DNA of 51,772 nt, taken from contig NZ_NOIF01000011.1 in NCBI RefSeq assembly GCF_002265265.1, positions 1 to 51,772 on the forward strand. Direction: 5' to 3'. The position numbers and the translations under genes were made by a program. Positions 17,278 through 27,609 of this stretch are shown piece after piece. Every line of letters begins with the position of its first letter. The stretch's first letter is position 1. The stretch is from Photobacterium sanguinicancri. GTDB lineage: Bacteria > Pseudomonadota > Gammaproteobacteria > Enterobacterales > Vibrionaceae. The notes under the pieces were generated by a model. The model was not told the DNA's origin. It worked only from the letters and a program-made list of their open reading frames with translations, and made no database searches.

Positions 17278-20160
17278 TTATTCGGCTAACGTATCCGATC
17301 CATCGCTGTTCGCCAAGTATTGTTGCCATACTTGGCGAACTATCGCTCTTTCAGCACTAAATTGCTGCTCATCAACATACGCGGATTGCCCCAATAAGTT
17401 TAAACGATGAATGGCATCACGCATCGCACAATAAGCTGATTTTATGGCCGTCACTTGTTCTGGCGACATTTGTTCATGTTCAGCCATCGTATCAAATATA
17501 CGTACATTATCAGACCACCGCGCTAACGCAGGATTATCATAAGCATGTTGTAAGACTAAATATTGGGCAATAAATTCAATATCCGTAATACCACCTTCAT
17601 CTTGCTTCAGATCGAACAACCCGATTTTTTTACTGCCTAGGTGATCACGCATCTTATGACGCATTTCAATCACCTTCTGCCGTAATGTTGCTTCTTCACG
17701 CTCTTGCGTCAAAGTATGTTGGCGTACTAAGGCAAAGCCTTGCTGTAACTGTGCATCACCGTAAATTAAACGGGCCCTTACCAGTGCTTGATGCTCCCAT
17801 GTCCACGCTTCTTGTTGCTGGTACTCATCAAATGCTTCTAAGGTACTCACCAACAAACCGGATGCGCCCGATGGACGTAATCGTATGTCTACTTCGTACA
17901 ACACACCTGAGGCGGTTCGAGTCGAGAACAAATGCACAATACGCTGGGCTAGTCGCAAGTAAAACTGACGACCATCGATCTCTTTCTTACCCGTGGTGTT
18001 CACATTGGCAGGGCAATCGTGCAGGAAGACTAAGTCTAAATCCGATCCATAACCGATTTCCCAGCCCCCTACTTTGCCATAACCGATAACACCAAAGCCT
18101 TTACCATCGCGCCCTTCTAAGTGGCTTGGGATTCCATATTTTTCGGCCATCTGCAGCCATGCTTGATTAACGACGGCTTCGACAATCGCTTCCGCTAAGA
18201 AAGTTAAGTGATCACTCACTTTCATTAATGGCAATGCACCTGCGATGTCAGCCGCAGCAATCCGCAATAATTGGGCTTGCTTAAACTGGCGGATCGCTTC
18301 CATCTGTTGCTCCATATCCTCTTCTGGAATACGGGCAAGGTACTCGCGCAACTCTTCGCGATACTGATGGAGTGGCGTTGGGTTATATAAGTGCTGCGGA
18401 TCAAGCAGCTCATCTAACAAAATCGGATACTGTGCTAATTGCTCCGCCACCATAGGGCTGGCTGCACATAAGCGTACCAGTTGATCGAGCGCCGCGGGAT
18501 GCTCACTTAATAATTCAAGATAAGTGGTACGTGTCGCGATGCGGACAATCAGCTTGGTTACTCGCCCCAAGACTTGCGCGGCATCGGGACGATTAACAAT
18601 ACGGCTGAGTACGCACGGCATTAGAGTCGCTAAGACTTCACGTCCTCGCGGCCCTAGGGTGCGTTTTGATAATTCGGCTTTCATCCCCAGCAAGGTACTG
18701 GTTTGTTGGGCAGGATCATGCACATCAAGTTCTGCAAAGATAGACAGTAACACCTCTTCATCTTTACTCATCGCCCACAGCTCTTGATATTGTGGGCCGG
18801 CAACACAAGCGCTGTCACTGTCATCCTCATCGCTACCTACGATCGCGTCAAAGACATGGTGAACATCAGCCATGTGCTGCTCAGTGCTGGCTAATAACTG
18901 TTGCCAACCCTCAAACCCCATCGCAATCGCGAGGCGCACTTGATCCAGTGGCTTATCGGGCAAAGTTTGGGTTTGCTTGTCGTCTATTGCCTGCAGTAGG
19001 TTTTCAAGCTTGCGTAAGAAACAGTAACCGCGTTCTAAATCATCAACTTGCTCAGGCGGTAAGAAGCCTTGCTGCTTAATGGCTTCCAGCGTTTCGAGCA
19101 AACCTCGACCACGTAAACTGGGTTCACGTCCACCACGAATAAGCTGAAAAGACTGAGCGATAAACTCCACTTCGCGGATCCCACCAGCCCCGAGCTTGAT
19201 ATTGTTACTGAGGCCACGACGGCGCACTTCACTACTGATCATCGACTTCATTCGACGCAAAGCTTGAATCGCACTGAAATCAATATAACGACGGAACACA
19301 AACGGGCGCAGCATCTGACGCAATTCTTGATACTGGCTAAAACTTTCACGCCCCATCACCCGCGCTTTAATCATCGCGTAGCGTTCCCAATCACGCCCTT
19401 GTTCTTGGTAGTAATCTTCTAATGCTGCATAGCTCATGACCAGTGGACCACTGTCACCAAATGGCCGTAAACGCATGTCGACCCGATAGCAAAAGCCATC
19501 GAAAGTGGGTTGATCTAGCGCTTTTATTAAACGTTGGCCTAAGCGAGTGAAAAATTGGGCATTGGCGATACTACGACGCCCGCCCTGTGTTTCACCGTTT
19601 TCAGGATACGTAAAGATCAGATCGATATCAGATGAGAAGTTCAGTTCGCCACCACCCAGCTTCCCCATCCCCAGTATCAACATCGGCTGCGCTTCACCTT
19701 CAGCGTTGGTTGGCGTGCCCCATTCCGCGCAACATTGTTGATACAGCCAATGGTAAGCTTGCATGATTAACGCTTCCGCCAGCATGGACAAGTGATTCAA
19801 GCTATCGGGCAGGGTTGATTTTCCCATGAAATCGCGCCAAGCAATCCACACCATTTCTTGGCAACGAAAAGCGCGAAGTACTCGCATGAGTCCCGCTTCA
19901 TCATTGACACGGTTTAATTGTTCAGCCAGTTGGTCACGGTAATTGTCACAACGAGATTCATCATCAATGTGCTCAGCAAGCCAAGGTAGCAGACGGGCAT
20001 CACGCACCATAGATGTACTGATAAAATCGCTAAAACCAAGCGCTTGCATCAGTTCCGTTTTACGTGACGCCGGCCACTGTGCTAGCGCATCAGGGTGAGC
20101 ATTGTGGAGTTTGTCCCACGCTTGGGTTGATGCGGTTTGCAAAAGCTCATTGTGATTCAT
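17278..20160 (-). CDS. glnE: bifunctional glutamine synthetase adenylyltransferase/removase
   Basis: Covalently regulates glutamine synthetase: it adds AMP when nitrogen is plentiful and removes it when scarce, under control of PII. Two nucleotidyltransferase domains are visible, each with its metal-binding signature: FSSDIDLIF in the N-terminal deadenylylase half and YGSDLDLVF in the C-terminal adenylylase half. At 960 residues it is near E. coli GlnE (946). ATG 20160 has GAGGA upstream. A hairpin separates it from hldE downstream. Confidence 0.97.
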   Translation of the reverse strand: MNHNELLQTASTQAWDKLHNAHPDALAQWPASRKTELMQALGFSDFISTSMVRDARLLPWLAEHIDDESRCDNYRDQLAEQLNRVNDEAGLMRVLRAFRCQEMVWIAWRDFMGKSTLPDSLNHLSMLAEALIMQAYHWLYQQCCAEWGTPTNAEGEAQPMLILGMGKLGGGELNFSSDIDLIFTYPENGETQGGRRSIANAQFFTRLGQRLIKALDQPTFDGFCYRVDMRLRPFGDSGPLVMSYAALEDYYQEQGRDWERYAMIKARVMGRESFSQYQELRQMLRPFVFRRYIDFSAIQALRRMKSMISSEVRRRGLSNNIKLGAGGIREVEFIAQSFQLIRGGREPSLRGRGLLETLEAIKQQGFLPPEQVDDLERGYCFLRKLENLLQAIDDKQTQTLPDKPLDQVRLAIAMGFEGWQQLLASTEQHMADVHHVFDAIVGSDEDDSDSACVAGPQYQELWAMSKDEEVLLSIFAELDVHDPAQQTSTLLGMKAELSKRTLGPRGREVLATLMPCVLSRIVNRPDAAQVLGRVTKLIVRIATRTTYLELLSEHPAALDQLVRLCAASPMVAEQLAQYPILLDELLDPQHLYNPTPLHQYREELREYLARIPEEDMEQQMEAIRQFKQAQLLRIAAADIAGALPLMKVSDHLTFLAEAIVEAVVNQAWLQMAEKYGIPSHLEGRDGKGFGVIGYGKVGGWEIGYGSDLDLVFLHDCPANVNTTGKKEIDGRQFYLRLAQRIVHLFSTRTASGVLYEVDIRLRPSGASGLLVSTLEAFDEYQQQEAWTWEHQALVRARLIYGDAQLQQGFALVRQHTLTQEREEATLRQKVIEMRHKMRDHLGSKKIGLFDLKQDEGGITDIEFIAQYLVLQHAYDNPALARWSDNVRIFDTMAEHEQMSPEQVTAIKSAYCAMRDAIHRLNLLGQSAYVDEQQFSAERAIVRQVWQQYLANSDGSDTLAE

Positions 20161-20203
20161 GACTCGTCCTCGCCCTGTTCCTTGTGAAATTTCGATGAAG
20201 CCT

Positions 20204-20286
20204 CTTGGTATCGCTACTCGTCATATGTCAGCGAAAAACGATACCAAGCAGGATTCAGTTACTTCGTTAGCTTGGTATAAAATACC
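20204..20286. repeat. CTTGGTAT / ATACCAAG inverted-repeat cluster
   Basis: CTTGGTATCG (20204-20213) faces CGATACCAAG (20239-20248), a perfect 10-bp stem around a 25-base loop. A third arm (20271-20286) starts CTTGGTAT and forms its own GGTAT-AAA-ATACC palindrome. The same core occurs at 3630-3683. It lies in the gap between glnE and the chemoreceptor gene. Confidence 0.7.
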
Positions 20287-20315
20287 ACAGCTATTCGCCT
20301 GAGAATAAGATAACA

Positions 20316-20338
20316 AAACGCCCGCAATGGCGGGCGTT
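20316..20338 (-). terminator. chemoreceptor gene terminator
   Basis: On the minus strand, a perfect 9-bp GC-rich stem (20330-20338 with 20317-20325), four-base loop, then TTGTTA. It lies 35 bases after the stop of the chemoreceptor gene. Confidence 0.8.
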
Positions 20339-20372
20339 AAATCAGAGTTTCTATCTGTTTTTTGAGCAAGCG

Positions 20373-21974
20373 TTAAACATGGAACGCCTGAATTTTTTTC
20401 TCTAATTCTGTCGCTTGCTCTTGCATGATATCAGAGGTTTCCGACAACTCAGTCACAACCAACACCGAGGCTTCTACCAATTCACGCACATTACTCAGGT
20501 TTTGGCTCATCTCTTCCGCGACAGAGCTTTGCTGCTCGGCTGCTGAAGCAATATGGAAATTCATGTCATTGATGTTAGTGACTTGCTCGACTATTTTATC
20601 CAACTCACCCCCAGCATTCGTTACCAACTCAACACCTTCTGCAGCTTCAACCACACTTTGTTCCATCAGCGAAACCGCTTGTTGGGCACTGTTTTGCAGC
20701 TGAGTGATCATATCTTGAATTTCAACGGTCGCCGTTTGAGTTCGCTGTGCAAGGTTACGTACCTCATCGGCAACCACGGCAAAACCACGGCCCGCATCAC
20801 CAGCACGTGCCGCTTCAATCGCAGCGTTCAATGCCAGCAAGTTGGTTTGTTCAGAAATACCTTGAATAGTCACGATCACGCTACTGATTTGTTCAACACG
20901 GCTTTCAACTTGATTCACCGCACCAGCGGATTGACTGATATCTTGTGATAATTGGTTAATCGTACCGATAGTTTCTGAAACAAAGCGCTGGCCTTGCTCC
21001 GCTTGTTCAGACGTACCTTCCGTCGCATTCGAGGCTTGGCGTGCATTATCTGCCACCGTTTGAACGGTAGAAGTCATCTCACTCATGGCAGATGCCAGTT
21101 GATCAATTTCCGCAAATTCTTCTTGTGATGATTCTTTGGTCTCCACCATGCTGATCGACATCACTTCCGCCAAGCCTGACAGCTCAGAAGATGCTTCGCG
21201 TTGATTACAGATCACATCACGCAGTTGTACTCGCGTTTGCTCAAGTTCACGCGCTAAATCACCATATTCATCTTTACATTCCATGATGATAGGTTGTGAT
21301 AAATCACGCTGAGCTAAACGCTTAATGCTCTCTGCAAGGTAGTTGATTTGGCGAAGCATAATGCTAGAGCCACCCAATAGAATGACCATAAAGGAAACAA
21401 TCATCAGGCCGGTTTGCCATGCCACTTGAAGTAAATAATCGCTGTAGTAGTGATCAGCTTCAGAAGAAGGTTGCGACGCGACTAAAACCCAATCCTGATT
21501 AGGCATAGTGACCGCATGTTCAAATCGCTCCCCCTTACTCAATACAATATCACCCGAGCCTTGTAGCTGTGATAAGTAACCAGACAGCGCTCCGCCTTGG
21601 TCCATTTGGCTATTCAATTGATTTATAGCTCGAGCCGTAGGGTGACCAAATACCGTACCGGTATCACGCTCGACCAAATACAAGTAAGCCCCTTCTCCCC
21701 AGCTATTTTCTTGTGAGAGAATGGCGGTTTCAGCCAGTTTTTTTCCGTTATCTCCCTGCGCAAGCAGCGATGTTAATAACGCAACATTGGCACTGGCGAC
21801 CTCTTTTGAGCGCTCTTGCTGGATCTTGACCACACTTTGATAAAACGTATTGGCATCCCACAATTGCTTACCAATCAATAAGACGGTACTGAATACCATC
21901 AGTAGTACTAACTTAGGGACTAAACGGATATTAGTGATCCCTTTTTCCCATGGCTTAAAAACCAACGTTGCCAT
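20373..21974 (-). CDS. methyl-accepting chemotaxis protein
   Basis: Transmembrane chemoreceptor that signals to CheA/CheW; ligand unknown. There is a membrane helix at about residues 18-36, a periplasmic region of about 150 residues that looks like a Cache sensor ([12 protein letters not shown]-type core), and a second helix at about 190-210. HAMP follows, and then the long cytoplasmic coiled coil. The signalling tip [20 protein letters not shown] and [15 protein letters not shown] are intact. There is no C-terminal CheR/CheB tether, so its adaptation would rely on other receptors. It has 533 residues and stands alone, divergent from a potassium-channel gene. Confidence 0.93.
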   Translation of the reverse strand: MATLVFKPWEKGITNIRLVPKLVLLMVFSTVLLIGKQLWDANTFYQSVVKIQQERSKEVASANVALLTSLLAQGDNGKKLAETAILSQENSWGEGAYLYLVERDTGTVFGHPTARAINQLNSQMDQGGALSGYLSQLQGSGDIVLSKGERFEHAVTMPNQDWVLVASQPSSEADHYYSDYLLQVAWQTGLMIVSFMVILLGGSSIMLRQINYLAESIKRLAQRDLSQPIIMECKDEYGDLARELEQTRVQLRDVICNQREASSELSGLAEVMSISMVETKESSQEEFAEIDQLASAMSEMTSTVQTVADNARQASNATEGTSEQAEQGQRFVSETIGTINQLSQDISQSAGAVNQVESRVEQISSVIVTIQGISEQTNLLALNAAIEAARAGDAGRGFAVVADEVRNLAQRTQTATVEIQDMITQLQNSAQQAVSLMEQSVVEAAEGVELVTNAGGELDKIVEQVTNINDMNFHIASAAEQQSSVAEEMSQNLSNVRELVEASVLVVTELSETSDIMQEQATELEKKIQAFHV

Positions 21975-22142
21975 TCTTAATCTCCCTATTTAATAAGCTC
22001 GCGAAACCCGGCTACTGATGCGTTATAATATTGTTCACAATAAGAAATCACGCTGGGTATTCACTCAAATGCCGTGACTATACTTTCACAAGCTAGAATA
22101 TTGCGACCATCTTATATGTCGGCAGCTAATAGGGAAAATTGA

Positions 22143-22973
22143 ATGTCTAAAAAAGTCGATGTCATCAAACATGAACTCAATCCTATGAGTTTGATGTCAC
22201 TGGTATTATCGATTGTGTCGTTGGCCATAGTCACGAGTCTTATCTTTATTCCAAAGACAGATGATGTTTATACGCTGCTATTTGGTATTGATACCTTCAT
22301 TTGCCTGTTCTTTTGGTTCCAACTACTTACTGATTTATTCAGAAGCAAGCAAAAATGGGCCTACCTCAAAGTGCACTGGATCGACTTTGTCGCCAGCTTA
22401 CCCATTATTGAACAAGTCCGTTTTGCGCGGGTGATTCAAGTTTTCCGGGTGATGCGCTTGATCCGATCGAGTAATCAGATCCTCCATTACATTCGCAGTA
22501 ACCGCCGTGAAGCCACCGTCGCCTCGATCTTTTTACTGTTAACCTTATTAGTAACGGTTGGTTCGGCGCTAATGCTCATGATTGAAGGGGATATTCCTGA
22601 ATCCAACATTCACAATGCCAGCGACGCGCTGTGGTGGGTCTTTGTCACTATTTCGACGGTAGGCTACGGCGACCACTACCCTGTGACCACGCTGGGCAAG
22701 ATTTTAGCGGCAGTGATTATTGTTTGTGGTGTGGGGCTATTTGGTATGGTGGCAGGTTTGGTCAGTTCGATGATTTCCGATCCTGGCAAACTGAAACATG
22801 AAAAAGAACAAGAGCACTTACATCAGCAAGAATGGAAGCAAATGCTAGACATACAGCAGCAATTACTCATGCGATTAGAACAATTGGAAAATCGGCTCCC
22901 CCCCCATCAAAATACTGCAGATACAGAAATGCCCAAAACAGTAACGGATGTAAGGCATCCGAAGGAAAGTTAA
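22143..22973 (+). CDS. voltage-gated-type potassium channel
   Basis: Inner-membrane ion channel of the six-helix voltage-gated superfamily. Helices can be seen from about residue 16, with an S4-like segment bearing spaced arginines (about 93-108: RFARVIQVFRVMRLIR). The pore loop carries the potassium selectivity filter TVGYGD at 172-177, followed by S6 (about 186-211). The cytoplasmic tail from 215 is Gln/Glu-rich and probably coiled coil, suited to assembly; no RCK or cyclic-nucleotide domain is present. The total of 276 residues is near that of known short bacterial Kv homologues. Physiological role unknown. No obvious partner gene. Confidence 0.9.
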   Translation: MSKKVDVIKHELNPMSLMSLVLSIVSLAIVTSLIFIPKTDDVYTLLFGIDTFICLFFWFQLLTDLFRSKQKWAYLKVHWIDFVASLPIIEQVRFARVIQVFRVMRLIRSSNQILHYIRSNRREATVASIFLLLTLLVTVGSALMLMIEGDIPESNIHNASDALWWVFVTISTVGYGDHYPVTTLGKILAAVIIVCGVGLFGMVAGLVSSMISDPGKLKHEKEQEHLHQQEWKQMLDIQQQLLMRLEQLENRLPPHQNTADTEMPKTVTDVRHPKES

Positions 22974-22999
22974 TAAGTAGAGCTACATTTGCAGCCAAA

Positions 23000-23036
23000 A
23001 CAAAAACGCCGCCAGTGTCATTGCACTGGCGGCGTT
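23000..23036 (-). terminator. terminator of ygiF (convergent gap)
   Basis: A 13-bp perfect stem (23005-23017 with 23024-23036) and six-base loop. On the minus strand it is followed by TTTTTGTTTTG, so it mainly ends ygiF, and it may also slow transcription from the channel gene. Confidence 0.85.
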
Positions 23037-23082
23037 CTATTAACTATTTCACTCGTATTTGGTGTTAAATACGCTGTCAGCG

Positions 23083-24597
23083 CTAAGGCCAATACGGTGA
23101 TAGTTCAATCCCAATTTGACGCGTTTGGTCCATGGCATGCAATAACGACTCTTCGTGACGCTCTAGCCATTTCTCCATTTGTACCAAATCATCACCTTGG
23201 TGTTCAGCCAACAAGATACGGATAGGTTCAAGCTGGCGTAAATCTTCTATGCCACTCAATAGATCAAGCCAAGGCATTCTAAAGCCTGCACGTTTGTCTT
23301 CATCGTACAGGCTGGCAAAACACAAACCGCTCATCAAATTACGAATCAAGCGAGGTTGTTGATCGCAATACTCGATACGACCTAATTGACGTTTCGCTGG
23401 GAAGACATCTTGCAGCTCTTGCCAAGAACGCGTAAGCGTTGCATCAGCGTATTGCTTAACACTGCCTGACAACTTAACTCGCCCCTTATCATCAAGGAAC
23501 GGCTGCCAGCCTCGACTTAAAATCCAACGACTTAAATCAAGTAGCAAGTTGCAATAACGTGATGACTCCATCAGAGCCAGCATAGCTTCTTCATTGGGTA
23601 ATGTTTCTTGCTGCTCGCACAGTTGCTTCATCAGCACTTTCTGCGCATTCAGTTTACGCAGTGCGTACCCTTTATCCGCCAGCAGTTGTTCAATACTGGC
23701 CGCTTCTTCTAGCCACTCTAGCTCGCCTTCAAGCCATTGCAGTTCTTGACGCAGTAATGCACTTGCCCGACGCGGGATCATGCCACCAAATAACACGAAT
23801 ACCTGACGAATCAAACCTAGTGCTTGCTTGATTTGAATTAATGCGTTGGCATCTTGGCGTTCAGCATAAATCTGCTCATGGCGATGCCAATGTTCTAGCG
23901 CATACTCAAGCGTATGGATAAATACCGTTTCAACCGATTCATCAGCACGTAATGGCATGAAGTCCATCGTGGTGATTTCATCCCCTTGATAGCCTGCCGC
24001 TAATCGATAGCCGCGGGCGGCTTTGCTCAAACTACCCAGGCGCATTCCACCTTCAGTGCACAGTTCACGCGCTAACGTAAACAAGGCATCGGTTTGACCC
24101 GACTTCAGTTCTAGCTCTACTTCACAAATAGGATCGCTTAAACCATTTGTGCTGACATCACCTTGATCAAAAGCCAATTCAATTTGGCTGCCATCAGGCA
24201 TTGCAATCAGCCATTGCTGACGCTCAAAGTCAGTTGAAAAAAGAGGAGAAAGCTGTTGCTGAACATCAGCAACGACAAAAGACTCAGGCCATGCATCAGC
24301 GGGATGCAAAGTGAGATCAGGATCAGTGCCATTGGTTTCAGCATTGTATTCTGGGCGTTGGTGCAAACCTGCTACCACGCGTCCTGCTGTCTTCAATGTC
24401 TGAACAAACACATCATCAATACGACGGACCCGAAGGCCAATATCATGCTGGCGAAGAATTTGGTCTGGGGTGTCGAAGTAAATGTTCCCTAACATTCGAC
24501 TACTTTGTTGCAGAATTTTCGCTTGTGATATTTTGCTCAACAATTGACTCGAAAATTCTGGTGAGACGAAAAACTTCAGTTCTATCTCGGTTTCCAT
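23083..24597 (-). CDS. ygiF: inorganic triphosphatase, CYTH-CHAD protein
   Basis: The N-terminal CYTH domain (about 1-200) begins with the metal/phosphate signature ExExK (EIELK, residues 4-8). E. coli YgiF hydrolyses inorganic tripolyphosphate. The C-terminal half (about 215-500) is helical and matches a degenerate CHAD domain, a fold linked to polyphosphate binding. I start at ATG 24597, giving 504 residues; E. coli YgiF has 433. An ATG at 24621 is possible but would precede the strand that must start the CYTH barrel. The gene is divergent from the phosphate transporter genes, a suggestive neighbourhood. Confidence 0.9.
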   Translation of the reverse strand: METEIELKFFVSPEFSSQLLSKISQAKILQQSSRMLGNIYFDTPDQILRQHDIGLRVRRIDDVFVQTLKTAGRVVAGLHQRPEYNAETNGTDPDLTLHPADAWPESFVVADVQQQLSPLFSTDFERQQWLIAMPDGSQIELAFDQGDVSTNGLSDPICEVELELKSGQTDALFTLARELCTEGGMRLGSLSKAARGYRLAAGYQGDEITTMDFMPLRADESVETVFIHTLEYALEHWHRHEQIYAERQDANALIQIKQALGLIRQVFVLFGGMIPRRASALLRQELQWLEGELEWLEEAASIEQLLADKGYALRKLNAQKVLMKQLCEQQETLPNEEAMLALMESSRYCNLLLDLSRWILSRGWQPFLDDKGRVKLSGSVKQYADATLTRSWQELQDVFPAKRQLGRIEYCDQQPRLIRNLMSGLCFASLYDEDKRAGFRMPWLDLLSGIEDLRQLEPIRILLAEHQGDDLVQMEKWLERHEESLLHAMDQTRQIGIELSPYWP

Positions 24598-24783
24598 ATG
24601 GGTACCTATAAACAGTGGCAAACCAAGGATATTTCCTTATCCGCTCGGGGGCAAGTGAGAAATATCAACAAAACCTTGATCAAAATGGGTTCCCCTGCCG
24701 AAACTTATACGTTACCATTCGCGCCTCTGTGACCATCGCTCAAGATTTAGCCATATCGTAGGCACTCTTTAGGTTGATCGGCT

Positions 24784-25464
24784 ATGCCAGTAAATACAAT
24801 TATGGGGCTCTTTGCTAAATCCCCAATCAAACCACTGCAACGTCACGTTACTCGCGTAAATGAATGTTGCGAACTGCTTGTTCCATTCTTCGAGGCATGT
24901 AATGCCGGAGACTGGGAAAAGGCATCGATTACACGTGAGCAAATCTCGCAACTTGAAAAAGAAGCGGATGTGCTGAAGCGTGAAATTCGCCTTAAGCTTC
25001 CTCGTGGGCTTTTCATGCCAGTAGATCGTACTGATATGTTAGGTCTTCTTACCCAACAAGATAAACTTGCTAATTTGTCCAAAGATATCGCTGGTCGTGT
25101 CTTAGGGCGTCAGTTACAAGTTCCTTCTACAATGTACCCTGATTTTCTCGCGTACGTTCAACGTTGTTTAGACGCTGCCGAACAAGCACGTCGTGTGATC
25201 AACGAACTGGACGAACTTCTTGAAACAGGTTTCAAAGGCAGAGAAGTGACTTTAGTTGCGGAAATGATTAATCAGCTTGATGTTATTGAAGATGACACCG
25301 ACAGCATGCAGATCAAATTACGACAACAACTAATGGCCATCGAAGACCAATACAGTCCGGTGGATATCATGTTCCTGTATAAGATTCTCGAGTGGGTTGG
25401 CGGTATCGCTGATCAGGCACAACGTGTCGGCTCGCGACTAGAAATCATGCTATCGCGTTCATAA
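24784..25464 (+). CDS. Pit accessory protein, DUF47/PhoU-like (TIGR00153 type)
   Basis: Helical 226-residue protein of the DUF47 family, distantly related to PhoU. Such proteins are regularly paired with Pit-type phosphate transporters and thought to regulate them. Acidic helices suited to metal binding are seen (LEKEADVLKREIRLKLPRG and VIEDDTDSMQIKLRQQL). The pit gene starts 33 bases after its stop, so the two should be cotranscribed. The ribosome site at ATG 24784 is weak. No pho box was recognised in the 186-base divergent region with ygiF. Confidence 0.9.
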   Translation: MPVNTIMGLFAKSPIKPLQRHVTRVNECCELLVPFFEACNAGDWEKASITREQISQLEKEADVLKREIRLKLPRGLFMPVDRTDMLGLLTQQDKLANLSKDIAGRVLGRQLQVPSTMYPDFLAYVQRCLDAAEQARRVINELDELLETGFKGREVTLVAEMINQLDVIEDDTDSMQIKLRQQLMAIEDQYSPVDIMFLYKILEWVGGIADQAQRVGSRLEIMLSRS

Positions 25465-25496
25465 GCGAAGAGAATTAACAAAAACAAGGTTTTACA

Positions 25497-26765
25497 ATGG
25501 AAATCCTGGCTAATTACGGCACCATTCTTATTTTGGTGGCGGCTATCTTTGGTTTTATGATGGCAATCGGTATTGGTGCAAATGACGTTGCCAATGCAAT
25601 GGGTACATCTGTCGGTTCAAAAGCGCTTACTGTTAAACAAGCAATCATTATTGCAATGATCTTCGAGTTTGCAGGTGCATACCTTGCCGGCGGTGAAGTT
25701 ACCGATACGATTCGTAAAGGGGTTATTGAAACATCTCTCTATGCTGCTCAACCTGAAGTGTTGGTATACGGCATGATGTCAGCGCTACTTGCTGCTGGTA
25801 CATGGCTATTACTTGCGTCTTACATGGGTTGGCCGGTATCGACAACTCACTCAATCATCGGTGCTATCATCGGTTTTGCGTGTGTGTCTGTTGGTACTGA
25901 AGCTGTAGATTGGGCTTCTGTTCAAGGCATTGTAGGCAGTTGGTTGATCACTCCGCTGATCTCTGGCTTGTTTGCTTACATGATTTTTATCAGTGCTCAG
26001 CGTTTGATCTTTGATACCGATAATCCACTCGTAAACGCTAAACGTTTTGTACCTGTTTACATGTTTATCACTGCACTTGTTATTGCATTGGTAACCATCA
26101 AAAAAGGTCTTAAACACGTTGGCCTTCACCTTTCAAGTGGTGAAGCTTGGATGGCTTCTATTGCCGTTTCAGCTGTCGTTATGTTTTTAGGCTATGTCTA
26201 CATTGGCCGTAAATATACCGACGATGGTAGTTCAGTGGACAGCAATGGCTATGCCGGCGTTGAACGTGTATTCAGCTTACTAATGGTTGTAACCGCTTGT
26301 GCGATGGCGTTTGCACACGGCTCAAACGACGTAGCTAATGCGATTGGTCCTCTATCTGCTGTTGTTTCCACCGTGGAAAACATGGGCGAAATCACAACGA
26401 AAAGTTCGATTGCATGGTGGATCCTTCCACTAGGCGGTATCGGTATCGTTGTCGGCCTTGCGACCATGGGCCACAAAGTAATGGCAACTGTTGGTACAGG
26501 TATTACTGAACTAACACCAAGCCGTGGCTTTGCCGCTCAGCTAGCAACAGCGTCAACTGTTGTATTGGCTTCTGGTACTGGCTTACCAATCTCAACCACA
26601 CAAACACTTGTTGGTGCGGTATTGGGTGTTGGTTTTGCGCGTGGTATCGCGGCACTTAACCTAGGTGTAGTACGTAACATCGTTGCATCTTGGGTTATTA
26701 CCCTCCCAGCAGGGGCATTACTTGCAGTCATTTTCTTCTACGTAATGCAAGCCATCTTCGGTTAA
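25497..26765 (+). CDS. pit: low-affinity inorganic phosphate transporter
   Basis: Inner-membrane phosphate permease of the PiT/PHO4 family, a symporter in characterised members (proton- or sodium-driven). The two internal repeats carry the family signature: GANDVANAMGTSVGSKAL near the N-terminus and GSNDVANAIGPLSAVV in the second half. There are about ten hydrophobic helices in 422 residues. It is in an operon with the DUF47 gene just upstream and ends at a strong terminator. The coupling ion cannot be told from the sequence. Confidence 0.96.
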   Translation: MEILANYGTILILVAAIFGFMMAIGIGANDVANAMGTSVGSKALTVKQAIIIAMIFEFAGAYLAGGEVTDTIRKGVIETSLYAAQPEVLVYGMMSALLAAGTWLLLASYMGWPVSTTHSIIGAIIGFACVSVGTEAVDWASVQGIVGSWLITPLISGLFAYMIFISAQRLIFDTDNPLVNAKRFVPVYMFITALVIALVTIKKGLKHVGLHLSSGEAWMASIAVSAVVMFLGYVYIGRKYTDDGSSVDSNGYAGVERVFSLLMVVTACAMAFAHGSNDVANAIGPLSAVVSTVENMGEITTKSSIAWWILPLGGIGIVVGLATMGHKVMATVGTGITELTPSRGFAAQLATASTVVLASGTGLPISTTQTLVGAVLGVGFARGIAALNLGVVRNIVASWVITLPAGALLAVIFFYVMQAIFG

Positions 26766-26781
26766 TTAGTGGCACAGGTTC

Positions 26782-26811
26782 AAAAGAGGGAGGCTTTGCC
26801 TCCCTCTTTTC
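26782..26811 (+). terminator. pit operon terminator
   Basis: Perfect 13-bp stem (26782-26794 with 26798-26810), TTT loop and terminal T run. Confidence 0.92.
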
Positions 26812-26880
26812 TTGCACCTTGCGCGTAAAATTTTTAGTATCGGAACCAATATTGTATTCAGGCTCCTCAAGGATCAAATC

Positions 26881-27498
26881 GTGAAGCAACTAATCAGCTT
26901 ATTATTACTCGCTTGCGCTGTGGTGACTGCCCCAGCACATGCGGAACAAGTACGTTATATCTCTGACGACTTGTTTACTTACATGCACAAAGGCCCAAGC
27001 ACACAATTCCGTATTATCGGCAGTGTGAATGCTGGCACTAAGGTTTCACTACTGGAAACCAATAAAGACACAGGCTATAGCCGTGTTACTGATAGCCGCG
27101 GCCGTACAGGCTGGGTGAGCAGCAAATTTATTTCACGCCAAGTTGGCTTGAAAGACCGTGTACCTGCCCTAGAGAAAGAGCTGACAAAAGTGAAAGCCGC
27201 TCTAGCAGAAGCAGTGAAATCAAGTGACGAGCAAAATGCGGGTCTGAAAAATTCACTGACACTACGTAACGACCAAATCACCGAGCTTGAAACACAAAAT
27301 ACCAACCTGAATGATCAGCTAATGACGTCTCAGGCTGAAATTCGTGAGCTTCGTGCCAAGATCGATACCCAAAAAGATGACCTGCTAATGCGCTGGTTCA
27401 CTTACGGTGGCATGGTTGCTGGTGTTGGTCTGTTACTTGGTTTAGTACTGCCACATTTAATCCCTCGTCGTCGTAAGAGCAACAACGGCTGGGCATAA
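26881..27498 (+). CDS. ygiM: SH3-domain membrane protein YgiM
   Basis: TIGR04211-type protein of unknown function. It has a Sec signal (1-21, ending APAHA), a bacterial SH3 domain (about 22-90, with GSVNAGTKVSLLE and GRTGWVSSKF), a coiled coil (about 95-165), and one C-terminal membrane helix followed by a basic tail (LPHLIPRRRK). The start is GTG 26881, preceded by AAGGAT, giving 205 residues (E. coli YgiM 206). In E. coli ygiM is next to cca; here gspBA lies between them on the other strand. Confidence 0.92.
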   Translation: MKQLISLLLLACAVVTAPAHAEQVRYISDDLFTYMHKGPSTQFRIIGSVNAGTKVSLLETNKDTGYSRVTDSRGRTGWVSSKFISRQVGLKDRVPALEKELTKVKAALAEAVKSSDEQNAGLKNSLTLRNDQITELETQNTNLNDQLMTSQAEIRELRAKIDTQKDDLLMRWFTYGGMVAGVGLLLGLVLPHLIPRRRKSNNGWA

Positions 27499-27524
27499 TA
27501 CTGACGAGCTTCAGTAAACAAGAC

Positions 27525-27557
27525 AAAAAAGGGTAGCCATTGGCTACCCTTTTTTTT
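27525..27557. terminator. bidirectional terminator ygiM/gspB
   Basis: Fourteen-base-pair stem (A6 plus GGGTAGCC with GGCTACCC plus T6) around an ATT loop. It suits both convergent genes. Confidence 0.93.
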
Positions 27558-27609
27558 CACTCAGCCTGCATCACTCGCTTAGAACACGTCATGCATGACC
27601 TTCATTCGA

